Shown here: positions 8,346-17,700 of the stretch, piece by piece
Position numbering within the stretch: position 1 is the first letter of the stretch
How the letters are laid out: the number at the start of each line of letters is the position of its first letter
Assembly: GCA_003242205.1 (NCBI GenBank)
Contig: QGUR01000003.1
Span: 1-41,788 of the forward strand
Length of the DNA stretch: 41,788 nt
Origin: Chloroflexota bacterium
GTDB taxonomy: Bacteria > Chloroflexota > Anaerolineae > Aggregatilineales > Phototrophicaceae
Direction of reading: 5' to 3'
Made by a program: the position numbers and the translations under genes
Notes under the pieces: model-generated
Seen by the model: only the letters and a program-made list of their open reading frames with translations
The model's database searches: none
What the model was told of the DNA's origin: nothing

Positions 8346-9449
8346 ATGTCCATGCGGCTTCTGGAAACCGGCATCGCGGCCATTCAGCAAGGCAAGCGAG
8401 AGGAAGGCGCGCGTTTCGTGCGGATCGCGCTGCGGAATGACGAGCTTCCCCCGGCAGTTGCCGCTGTCGCCTATCTCTGGCTGGCCGAAACCACCGATGA
8501 CGTGGTTCAGAAACGCGCCTACTACAACGACGCGCTTTCAGCCGACCCGGCCAACCCGGACGCGCGCGAGCGCCTGAAAGCGCTGCTGGCGGCGCAGTCG
8601 CCCCAGCCTGCCCCGCCCGCGTCGACTCCGGAAGCGACCTCCTTCTTTCAGACGGTCAACCCGCCGCGACCGGGCAACGCCCCCGAAGATGCCATCGTGC
8701 GCGTCATCGGCGGGCCGAACGGCCCCGGTACTGCTTTCTTTGTCACGCAGAACGGGCTGCTGGCAACGACTCGTTACGTGATCGGCGGCTCTGAGCGCAT
8801 CACGATTGAACTGCGTAACCGGCGGCAGGTTCTCGGCGTGGTCATGCGGTCGTGGCCCGACATTGATCTGGCACTGGTGCAAATTGACGAGGGGATCAGC
8901 GAATTGCCGCCGATTGCGCCATATGCGCGCGTGCCGGATGCAGCGGTGCTGATCGCGGTCCCCGCCGGCGGCCAGCCGTTCCGTGGCAAACAGCGCCCGA
9001 CCAAGCGCGTCATGGCGTCACACTGGATTCCGACCGATTTTGTCCGGCTGCCGGATGCAGGCGGCAACCCGCTGTTCGACGAGCAAAACTATTTGGCCGG
9101 GATGCTGACGCGCAACACCAGCCGCAATTCCGGCTACGTGTATGGCGTCCATATCGCGACAATTCGCCGCCGTGTCGATCAATATCTGGAGGAAACCGGC
9201 ACAGGCGAGCGCCGGGCCTATTGCCCCGCCTGTGGCTACCTCAGCCGGGCAACCGGAAACGGATATTTCTTCTGCGAAATCTGCGGCAGCGTGGCACCAC
9301 ACGCGCGCCACCTGAACCGTTATCCCCAGCCCGATCCCTTCCCCGAAGCCGGGCGCGCAACCTGTATGCACTGCGGCGCTCAGGCCGGGTTCCACAACGG
9401 GCGTTGCCTGCGTTGCGGCCAGACGCCCCCGGCACAAATCCCGTCGTAA
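8346..9449 (+). CDS. Trypsin-like pseudoprotease with two C-terminal zinc ribbons
   Basis: About 367 residues. Residues 1-85 are helical and TPR-like. After a Pro-rich linker, residues 113-270 look like a trypsin/HtrA-like fold (GPGTAFFVTQNGLLATTRYV, then IDLALVQID and GGNPLFD). The catalytic His position reads TTRYV (141-145) rather than TxAHV. The Asp is present (D174), and the Ser segment is AGGNPL (238-243) instead of GNSGGPL. His and Ser are therefore missing and proteolysis is not expected. Two CxxC-CxxC zinc ribbons follow (C293/C296/C310/C313 and C340/C343/C354/C357). No signal peptide, so cytoplasmic. Start by the MSMRLL ATG with GGGGAAAG upstream. It is followed 10 bp later by the YbjN-like gene. 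Confidence 0.75.
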   Translation: MSMRLLETGIAAIQQGKREEGARFVRIALRNDELPPAVAAVAYLWLAETTDDVVQKRAYYNDALSADPANPDARERLKALLAAQSPQPAPPASTPEATSFFQTVNPPRPGNAPEDAIVRVIGGPNGPGTAFFVTQNGLLATTRYVIGGSERITIELRNRRQVLGVVMRSWPDIDLALVQIDEGISELPPIAPYARVPDAAVLIAVPAGGQPFRGKQRPTKRVMASHWIPTDFVRLPDAGGNPLFDEQNYLAGMLTRNTSRNSGYVYGVHIATIRRRVDQYLEETGTGERRAYCPACGYLSRATGNGYFFCEICGSVAPHARHLNRYPQPDPFPEAGRATCMHCGAQAGFHNGRCLRCGQTPPAQIPS

Positions 9450-9459
9450 AGGAGCGCTT

Positions 9460-9918
9460 ATGTTCGGTTCCGTTAACAAGCGTGGCGGCCCAAACCTGCA
9501 AAGCTACGCCGCGACCGTCGAACAGATTCTTCTCAATCTGGGCGTCGACCCCGTCAGCGCGCGGCTGCACACCGAAGCCGGATTCGGCTGGAGCTTCCAG
9601 CGCGGCTCGGCGATCATCGAGGTTTACGTGTCGCATCAGGACAACACCGGCTATCTGCAGGTGCTGTCGCCTATCCTGCACCTGCCGCAAACGGGGCTGC
9701 TGGCGCTTTATCGCCACCTGCTCGAACTCAATCTGCAACTGACAAACGCCGCGCTCGGCGTCTATCTCGATGTCGTCTACCTGTTCAGCGAGCGGCCGCT
9801 CGACGGACTGGATCACGTCGAGGCCAACAACATCATCTCGCTGGTCGCCAATTACGCCGACGAACTCGACGACCGGTTGATGGCCGAATTCGGCGGGCGG
9901 CTCTACGCTCGTATCTAG
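9460..9918 (+). CDS. YbjN / CesT-chaperone-fold protein
   Basis: 152 residues, cytoplasmic, alpha-beta. The pattern of a strand with GSAIIEVYVS, then a strand with YLQVLSPILHLP, then a helix LLALYRHLLELN and LGVYLDVVYLFSERPLDGL resembles the YbjN / type III secretion chaperone-like fold, which usually binds partner proteins. AGGAG lies 6-7 nt before the ATG and overlaps the stop region of the preceding gene, so the two are co-transcribed; it may be a partner of the pseudoprotease (inference). Its stop codon interleaves with that of the opposite-strand kinase. Confidence 0.6.
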   Translation: MFGSVNKRGGPNLQSYAATVEQILLNLGVDPVSARLHTEAGFGWSFQRGSAIIEVYVSHQDNTGYLQVLSPILHLPQTGLLALYRHLLELNLQLTNAALGVYLDVVYLFSERPLDGLDHVEANNIISLVANYADELDDRLMAEFGGRLYARI

Positions 9919-12227
9919 CCGCGGATCAGCCGCCGCACAGACGCCATGACGCTGCTGGCGTGCCCGCCCAGCGCGATCAACAGCGCCAGCGGAATGCCGA
10001 GAATGAATATCTGCTGCGGATAATCGTAATAGACGACCGGCGGCAGCCAGTATTCATAACTGATGTAAAGCGGCACATAGGTAGCGACCGCCGTCAGCAG
10101 GAACGCAGCCAAGCCGGGCAGGTGGAAAACGGCCGAAGCGACAAAGCCGAGCGCCAGCCCTGCCCCGGCGAAAACCACTACCGGTTCCGGCGGATATTCC
10201 AGATAGAGATAGGTGTAACCGGCCCAGACGACCGTACCGGCGAACAGGCCCAGCCCCGCGCTCAGCAGGAAACGCGCCCACCACGGCCAGAACCCGGTGA
10301 GACGGCGCGGAAATTCGTCGGCCAGCAGCACCAGAAAACCGACCAGCACCGCGCAGATCAAGCCGACCGATACCGTCACTTTCCAGCGCGCGGGCGCGAA
10401 AATTTCCTCGCTGCGGAAGGTAAAATACGTGTTCATGCCGATGCCGAGGAAGGCCCCAAGCAGCGCCAGCAGAAAGCGTCGGACCGTTTTGATCGAGTCG
10501 TCGCTCAGGCGACGCCAGGTATTGGCCAGCCAAGCGTACAGACGCGCCTGACGGCTGACGACCGGCGGCAGCGATGGCGCTTCGTCGCGCACCAGCGCCA
10601 GCGCCCGCAACGCGCCTTTCTGCCCGGCCCTCTGTTTGGCGGCAATCTCGCAGATCGCGGCCAGCGAATTAATCCGGCCGATCACGCGCGCCGCCAGTTC
10701 GGCCACCGCCGGGTGTTCGGCTGTCAGCGCCGTCTCTGCGAGTAGCCCGTCAATCTCTGGCGAGAAGACGACGTCGCGCCAGACCGACGGCCGGCCAAGT
10801 TCGAGTTGTGACTTGATCCGGTTGACGACCTGTGTCGTGCGCGACTTGCCTTCCACATTGATGCTCATGTTCTGGCCGCCGAGACGCGCGCGCGCCTCCA
10901 GCGTGCGAAGCGCGGCCAGTTGCGCGGCTTCATTGAGTTCATTCTGCAACGCCTGCGCCACTGTTTTCGGGATCACCGGCACGTCGGCATCGGGCAGCAG
11001 CGCCAACCGCTCGATGGCGCGGATGCGCGCGGGAACACTTTCGCTGCGAACCGTATGCAACGCCACCCAGCGGCGCGATTCGTCGCTGAGCTTGTTCCAC
11101 CAATAGTCGATCTCGTGATCGTACTCCAGCGCGCCGCGCAGAAGCATCTGCAAACCGGCCTCATCCACTTCCAGCCCGTAGCGATCCGCCGCCATGTAGT
11201 AGTCGCTGATGAGCATGTAGTGGGTTACGCCCAGCAGAAAGCGGCCCTGACCGTAAGCCCACGCGCGACGAGCGCGGTTGTAAATATCCTGTGCTTCGCG
11301 GCGGGCCTGCGCTTCAGGGCCAGACGCGGGCTGCGTAATCATGTCGCTGAGGTCGGTCTGCGTTTCCAGCAGGTCGGGCGAAATCGCCGTGCCCTGTGGC
11401 ATGGCGACGGCTACGGTGGTCGTCAATACCTGCTCGAATTCACGCAGTAGATCGATCACACGCTGCGGGCGCTGCGCCGGGTCGAGCGCCGTACCCATTC
11501 GCAGCACGTCCGTAAGCGCCGGTGGCAGGTTCGGGCTGACAAGCTCGAGTTCCGGCAGCCCTTGCTGGAACTGAATCTGTTTCAGAGCCAGCGGCGTCGT
11601 CGCATCGAACGGCAACTGGCCCGTGAGCATGTGAAACAGCATCACGGAAAAGCTGTAAATGTCGGCACGGTGATCGAGCACGTCCGAGGTCAGTTGTTCC
11701 GGAGCCATATAGAGCAGCGTGCCGGAACCGGGATTGGCCGCCCGGCCTTCAGGGCCGAGTACCGCCGCCAGACCAAAGTCGGCCAGATACGGCGAGTTGT
11801 TGCTGTCCATCAGGATGTTGGATGGCTTCAGGTCGAGGTGAACGACGTTATTCGAGTGCGCGTATTCCAGCGCCTGAGCGATTGCCCGCGCCAGCCGCAG
11901 CACGTCTTCAAGCGTCAGCACGCCCTCGTCGACCAGATCTTCGAGAGAGCCTCCCGACACATAGCGCATGACGATGTACAACTGGCTGTCGTAATCGCCA
12001 AAATCGTAAATCGGCAGAATGTGCGGGTGTTCGAGAGCGGCAATGGTCTTGGCTTCACGCTCGAACAGGCGCACAGGATCGAGATCATGCGACAGGTCGC
12101 GAACCATTGTCTTGACCGCTACCGTGCGGTTGAGCCGCCTGTCCCGCGCGGACCAGACATCGGCCATGCCGCCACGACCGATATGCTCAACGATGCGATA
12201 GTGGCCAAACTCGACTCCAACGTCCAT
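9915..12227 (-). CDS. Membrane Ser/Thr protein kinase, non-RD type
   Basis: 770 residues. The N-terminal 275 residues form a Hanks-type kinase: glycine loop GRGGMADV (17-24), AVK lysine K39, catalytic loop HLDLKPSN (130-137), DFG 150-152 and APEQ. The HRD arginine is Leu, making it a non-RD kinase whose activation need not depend on activation-loop phosphorylation. A helical, HEAT-like middle region (about 310-570) follows, then about six hydrophobic segments from residue 585 to 765, so the sensor part is a multi-span membrane domain rather than PASTA. ATG with AGGA 7 nt upstream. Divergent from the PDZ protein gene and convergent with the YbjN gene. Confidence 0.88.
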   Translation of the reverse strand: MDVGVEFGHYRIVEHIGRGGMADVWSARDRRLNRTVAVKTMVRDLSHDLDPVRLFEREAKTIAALEHPHILPIYDFGDYDSQLYIVMRYVSGGSLEDLVDEGVLTLEDVLRLARAIAQALEYAHSNNVVHLDLKPSNILMDSNNSPYLADFGLAAVLGPEGRAANPGSGTLLYMAPEQLTSDVLDHRADIYSFSVMLFHMLTGQLPFDATTPLALKQIQFQQGLPELELVSPNLPPALTDVLRMGTALDPAQRPQRVIDLLREFEQVLTTTVAVAMPQGTAISPDLLETQTDLSDMITQPASGPEAQARREAQDIYNRARRAWAYGQGRFLLGVTHYMLISDYYMAADRYGLEVDEAGLQMLLRGALEYDHEIDYWWNKLSDESRRWVALHTVRSESVPARIRAIERLALLPDADVPVIPKTVAQALQNELNEAAQLAALRTLEARARLGGQNMSINVEGKSRTTQVVNRIKSQLELGRPSVWRDVVFSPEIDGLLAETALTAEHPAVAELAARVIGRINSLAAICEIAAKQRAGQKGALRALALVRDEAPSLPPVVSRQARLYAWLANTWRRLSDDSIKTVRRFLLALLGAFLGIGMNTYFTFRSEEIFAPARWKVTVSVGLICAVLVGFLVLLADEFPRRLTGFWPWWARFLLSAGLGLFAGTVVWAGYTYLYLEYPPEPVVVFAGAGLALGFVASAVFHLPGLAAFLLTAVATYVPLYISYEYWLPPVVYYDYPQQIFILGIPLALLIALGGHASSVMASVRRLIRG

Positions 12228-12289
12228 ATGGCATCCTGAGGGCTATTGTGCCAAACCGTTGGGACAATCCAGCGTCCAGAGGTCTCGCT

Positions 12290-12366
12290 GCCGGTTATGG
12301 ACATTGCGCGTAACCGGCTGGCGAACAATTAAAGAACCGCTGGTCGGGCTTCATAATCACCGGTTA
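12290..12366. repeat. Three CCGGTTA elements in the kinase/PDZ-protein intergenic region
   Basis: GCCGGTTA (12290-12297) and TAACCGGC (12311-12318) form a perfect inverted repeat with a 13-nt spacer; a third copy, CCGGTTA, is at 12360-12366 beside the -10 candidates. The arrangement resembles operator sites for a dimeric regulator. Confidence 0.4.
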
Positions 12367-12367
12367 C

Positions 12368-12375
12368 AGTATAGC
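12368..12375. promoter_or_regulatory. Overlapping -10 candidates in both directions
   Basis: TATACT on the minus strand (12368-12373) and TATAGC on the plus strand (12370-12375) overlap. No good -35 is visible on either side, so this is tentative. Confidence 0.25.
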
Positions 12376-12486
12376 ACAGCCTGCAGCAGCGAAACGGAAG
12401 TTTTACAGTGGCGGGCGCTGCCATTCCGGCGGAGAATAAGCCGGATCGATTGCCCAATGGAACCTGTGACGCACAAAAGGATTGCC

Positions 12487-14718
12487 ATGCCGAAAGGTCG
12501 CCTGTCCGGACTATGGTTTATCATCGCGTGCTGTCTGTTGTTGCCGGTCCTGCCGGTCAGGGCTCAGGACACGGCGGACGCTGCCACGCGCGATCCCCAC
12601 TCGCTCGCCCGGCGACTGCTCGGCTGGAACGGCGAGACGTCCCTGCCGGACATCACGCCGCTGTATGAACCGGGCGATACGCTGGAATTCTGGGTCGGCA
12701 AGCTCGATTCCGGGGAACCAACGCGCATCCGGGCGACGCTGGCGGCAGCAGCGCCCTCGGTTTACGTCTGGGTAGAAGAGGGCCTCGACTACAACGCAGC
12801 CAGCATGCAGCAGACGGCGCTGGCGCTGGACAATCTGCTGAAAGCCGTGCGCTGGCGCGGCACATATCTGTCGCCCAACAGGATGCCCGCAACGCAGGGC
12901 CGGGTGCTGGATCCGGCCAACCTCTATTCGCTGCCCGACGTCGATGGCGATCCCCATGTCTATATCGTCTACACAAGCGACCTGCCCGACGACCGCGACG
13001 CGATTTACAATCCGATCGATTCGTTACCGTCTTACCTCGCGCCGGGGCCGCATTCCAACGGTCACGAAACCCTGTTTGTGAACACATCCCCCTATGTCGG
13101 CACACCGCTTTCCGACAGCGTGTTCATCGGCACGCTGCTGCGTGCCTTTCACAGCCTGATCGTCGACACGCATTATCCTGACCAACCGCTCTGGCTGCGC
13201 GAAGCGCTGGGCTGGTATCTGCTGTTGCAATTCCAGCAAACGCCGATCACCCCTACCGAGGTGGCGAATTTCCTCGGCGAGCCGTCCACCATGCTGCTGC
13301 ATCCCGCCACGCTGACAACCCGCTCAACGGCGCGCGGCATGCAGCTTCTGTTTCTGGCCTATCTCGAACAGCGCTATGGCGTTGATGTCGTGCGCCGCCT
13401 GTTTCTGGAACAGGGGCCGGGGATGACTGCGGTCGATCGCGCGCTGGCAGCGGCGAACATCGTCGATCCGTTGAGCGGGGAAACAGTCACGGGCGAAATG
13501 GCGTTTGCCGATTTTGTTCTGGCCAACGCCGTTAACCGGCCATTTGGCGACGGGCGCTATGCCTACAGGCTGATTCAATTGAACCAGCAGGCCGTTAGCA
13601 CGCCACTGGAACGCCCCGAAGTCCGGCTCGGCGCGCAGCCCGCGCCCCAGTTCGGCACGCAATACTACACCTTCGACGCGGCACGGCCGCTGGTGCTGGA
13701 CATCACATTCAACGGCGTGGAGACGGTGAAACGGCTCGACATGCCCGGCGCGGCGGACGCGGACAACGCCTTCTACTGGTCGGGGCGCGGCGGCAACCGC
13801 GACGCGACCCTGACGCGCGCGTTCGACCTGCGCGAGGTGGACAGCGCAACCCTGCATTTTGACGCCTGGTACGATCTGGCTTCCGGCTGGAATTACGCCT
13901 ATGTCGAGGTTTCGACCGACGGCGGCGAAACGTGGAGCATCATACCGGCGACCGACACGACGGACATGAATCGCAACGGCGTCGCCTATGGCCCCGGCTT
14001 CACCGGCATCAGTAACCGGGAAGGGCCGCGACCGTTCCCGGTGATGGGCGTGCTCATGGCCGGCGATGGCATGACGATTGCCAGCGTGGTCCCCGATGGC
14101 CCCGCCGAGGCCGCCGGGCTGCAAGCCGGCGATATCATCATCGGTTACGACGAACGACCGTGGCCGGGAATGCCGAACGTGCTTGGGCTGCTGGGAGAGT
14201 ATGCGCCGGGCGAAACACTCAACCTCTGGATTCAGCGAGGCAACGAACGGCTGACCGCGCCGGTCTTGCTTGGCGCGCACGAGTCACGGGTTGTCGAGCC
14301 AACGCCGCGCTGGCTGGAACAGGAAGTCGATCTGTCGGCCTATGCCGGTCAGGAAATCCTGCTGCGCTTTGAAGTGGTGACGCTGCCGGGCCGCTGGAGC
14401 GAAGGTTTCGCCGTCGACAACATCGCCATTCCCGAAATTGGCTTTGCCGACGACGGCGACGACGAAGCGGGCTGGGTATCAACCGGCTGGGAGCAGGTGA
14501 CGAACAGCGTCCCGGCGCGTTACCTGGTGCAAATGGCGACCTTTGGCGGCGCGCGTCCCGAACGCGCTCGCCGCCTTCTGACGCCCGACGACGGAACGAG
14601 CGGGCATTGGCGCGTCGACCTCGACGCGAACGAACGGCTGGTGATTGCCGTTTCCGGCCTGAATCAGGATACGTTCCAGCCCGGCCAGTTCGATCTGCAA
14701 ATCATGCCCGTCGGTTAG
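12487..14718 (+). CDS. Secreted peptidase-like protein with PDZ inserted in a jelly-roll domain
   Basis: 743 residues with a signal peptide (MPKGRLSGLWF..LPVRAQ). Residues 50-340 resemble the gluzincin peptidase-MA region, including LRAFHSLIVDTHYPDQPLW and LREALGWYLLLQF, but no HExxH is present, so zinc catalysis is unlikely. Residues 400-515 and 598-735 look like two halves of an immune-inhibitor-A type beta-sandwich (LHFDAWYDL..YVEVSTDGGETW; EVDLSAYAGQEILLRFEVV..AVDNIAIP). Between them, about 519-597, lies a PDZ domain (MTIASVVPDGPAEAAGLQAG). Start: AAGGA sits 5 nt before the ATG at 12487; the frame upstream has no signal peptide. The stop codon interleaves with that of the downstream opposite gene. 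Confidence 0.8.
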   Translation: MPKGRLSGLWFIIACCLLLPVLPVRAQDTADAATRDPHSLARRLLGWNGETSLPDITPLYEPGDTLEFWVGKLDSGEPTRIRATLAAAAPSVYVWVEEGLDYNAASMQQTALALDNLLKAVRWRGTYLSPNRMPATQGRVLDPANLYSLPDVDGDPHVYIVYTSDLPDDRDAIYNPIDSLPSYLAPGPHSNGHETLFVNTSPYVGTPLSDSVFIGTLLRAFHSLIVDTHYPDQPLWLREALGWYLLLQFQQTPITPTEVANFLGEPSTMLLHPATLTTRSTARGMQLLFLAYLEQRYGVDVVRRLFLEQGPGMTAVDRALAAANIVDPLSGETVTGEMAFADFVLANAVNRPFGDGRYAYRLIQLNQQAVSTPLERPEVRLGAQPAPQFGTQYYTFDAARPLVLDITFNGVETVKRLDMPGAADADNAFYWSGRGGNRDATLTRAFDLREVDSATLHFDAWYDLASGWNYAYVEVSTDGGETWSIIPATDTTDMNRNGVAYGPGFTGISNREGPRPFPVMGVLMAGDGMTIASVVPDGPAEAAGLQAGDIIIGYDERPWPGMPNVLGLLGEYAPGETLNLWIQRGNERLTAPVLLGAHESRVVEPTPRWLEQEVDLSAYAGQEILLRFEVVTLPGRWSEGFAVDNIAIPEIGFADDGDDEAGWVSTGWEQVTNSVPARYLVQMATFGGARPERARRLLTPDDGTSGHWRVDLDANERLVIAVSGLNQDTFQPGQFDLQIMPVG

Positions 14719-17700
14719 CGTTCGCGGATGCGCTGCATGAAGTAGCCCCGCACGAAGCGATAAAATTCGAGCGTGCTTTCCGGGCGCTGGCGGTTGCTAT
14801 CCAGCTTGCGTCCCAGACTGCTGGACTCTTCGAGCGCCTTTGTGTCGCCGGAGTTGTAGATATGCCATACCAGTTCGGGCAGCCGCAGCAGATCAGCCGC
14901 GATTTCAGCCCCGACCCGGTTCCGCTCAGCAATTGGCAGGTCCGCCAGCAGGCTTTCGATTTCGGCGCGCAGCACGGGCGGCGTCAACGCGGCGATGCGG
15001 TGAGGCGGGAAAGCCCGCGCCAGATTGGACAGCACGCGCACCGCGACCCGAACCTCCAGCAGCACGCTCGGCGCGGCGCGGTCGCGGAAGGGGGGGGACG
15101 TCGGCGCCTGTTTGATCTCAACCGGCTGTGGCCGCCCGTCTGACAGGCTGCCGCCGAGAACACGCAGGACGTCAAGCGCCTGTTTCGGCTGAGCTTTGCC
15201 TTCATACAACGCCTGCACATGGCTTTTCAGGTTGCGCGGGCGCGTTTCTTTCTGCCGTCGTCCCAGCGCCTCAATGGCACGGCCCAACTGAAGCATGCCT
15301 CGCGCCAGCGCATCGCGGTCGTCATCCGTCAGCCCTCCGGCCAGACTGTCCAGATCGCCCAACAGCGACTTCAGGCCGGGAGCCTCACGCTTATCGACGT
15401 AGACAACCGCCGTGTCGTGCAGAAATTCGACCGTGACGTTCAGCAGGAGGGCGTAACTGGCAAGGTCTTCACCGCCCATCATCTGGCGCAGCGCGCAGGT
15501 CGCCATCAACGGCGCGGCGAGGTTCTCTCCCAGCGCGCGGACGAGCGCATTCACGGCCTCCTCGGCGCGTTCGTCGTCCACAGCGCGAATGTACCGCCTG
15601 AGCAGATCGAGCGCGGCGGCCTGAGCCGGGCGATCCCAGTCGTGCAGACGGAAAGCCTTAACGATCAGCGCCGTTCCCTGATCACCGGCGCTCGCCGCGA
15701 CCTGTGGCAACAATGTAGCGACGCGCATGCTTTCAACCAGATCGCGGCGGCGCGTGTGGTATTCGAGCAACTCCATCAGACAAGCCGGCGGCACGACGGA
15801 CGCTACTGCCGGGTAGGACGCCAGCAGCGTCGTCAGGTTGATCGCCGATTCGTGCAGGCGTTCCGTCCAGCGAGCCTGCGCCAGCGCGCCGAAGTGCGCC
15901 ATCGCCAGCGGCAGCGGCTTGACACCTCCGGCATCCAGATAGCGTAGGGCGCTGATCGTGTCATCGTGCGGCAGCGGAGTCTCGAAAAACAACCGGCGCA
16001 CTAGCGCGGCATACGTCTTCTGCAACTCCACAGCGCCGTACAGGATACGGGCATGGCGCAGCATTTCCTGCGCCAGATCGGGAAACGCCCGGCGCGCCAG
16101 CAGAATCCGCAGCAAGGCATAAGCGCCTGCGGGTTCGAGCGTTCGCAGCACGCTATCCACCGATAACGCGCCGACCAGCCAGCGAAAGACGTTGTCGTAC
16201 AAATCGGCGTGGGGTAACTGGCTGACGCGGGCCATAGCTTCCAGCGCGCTGGTTTCGAGCAGTTCGTAACGGCGGCCCAGCAGCGCCAGTTCGACCAGAC
16301 GGATCAGAACCAGCGCCGACCAGTCTTCATCGAAGGCCGCCGCCGCATCGACAATGATGCGCGCTTTCGGCTCAGACCTCGCGCCGGAAAGATAGTCGCC
16401 AAAGACGACCAGCGGTTCGGGCAGCAGCATCACGAACTGCGACTGGCTGAACAACCGCTGGAGCTGCTCGGCGGCCAGATAATTGATCGCCAGCACGAAG
16501 ATCGTGCGCGCCAGTTCTTCATCGCCAACGGACAGCGGCAGCGCCCGGCTCAGCAGCGCGGGCATGGTATGGCTTATCTCGGCCACCGGGTCGGCATGGT
16601 GGGCTTCCAGAAGAAACTGTCGCAGCGCGAGCGAGTCCCCGGCGGCGACCAGTTCTTCGACGCACTTCTGCGCGGTGGACTGGGCCAGCCCGATCCACTC
16701 CATGCCGCGCGGGCCGTCGGGCATCCGCAACCAGTGAAGCACCAGATCGAAAATGACGCGCGCTTTCCCGGCCTGAGCCGCGTCCTGAAGCTGGCTCAGC
16801 ACGGCCGCCTCCACCAGCGGTTCCTGCGGCACAATCGTAGTCAGCAGATCGGCCTGACGGATGTCGCCCAGACCAATGGCGAACGCCATCACGTGACGCG
16901 CGTAATCGACGCGCAGCTCTGCGGACAGCGTCGGGTCTTCGGCCAGCACGCGGGCGACGTCATCGGCCTCCACCGGCAGGTTGTTTTGCAGCGAATTGTC
17001 CAGCACGAGACGGTGCGACGCATAGGCCAGCGCTTTGGCGAGGCTATCGCCCTGTTTAATGCGCCAGGCGGCCACCGGGGTAAGCAGCTCGGTCTGTTCC
17101 AGCACCAGTTCTGGATCGAGCCTGAACTGGCTCATGATGAAACGGCTGTAGTCGTTGCTCAGATGCTCGCCGATCACCCTGCCGTCCGCCCAGTCATAGA
17201 CCAGCGTGCCGGGCGCGGAAACATCCTGCCCGGACAGGAAACGAATGTGCGCGTCCAGCCGCGTGCCACGCAGGGCATGCATAGCGAAGGTCACGCCAAA
17301 ACGCGCCGACGGCGGCAAAAGGGCCAGCAAACCTTCGACCAGCGCCGTGCGCTGCGCCGGGTTCGGCGGCGCGTTGTGAATGATAAGCGGCACGCCCTCA
17401 ACGATTGCAGCCAGCAACTGCTCGATAACATCGAGGCGCTGGCGGGTACAGCTCATCAGCGCAAGCATGGCATCCACCTGCGCGGTTACGCCCGGCGGCC
17501 CGACTTCAGGAATGCTCACCGGCTCCAGACGAGCGACCTTGCCATCGAAAACGGGCATCTCTGTCTGAAGCAGATGCATAATGGCGCGCAGATTGCCCCC
17601 CAGACCGCGCAGCAAGTCGGCGGGCAGGATGACGTAGTGCATGACAGCAGCGCCGGCCCGGTTCAGTTGCGACTGAACGAACACGAAGTGCGTCGGGCGG

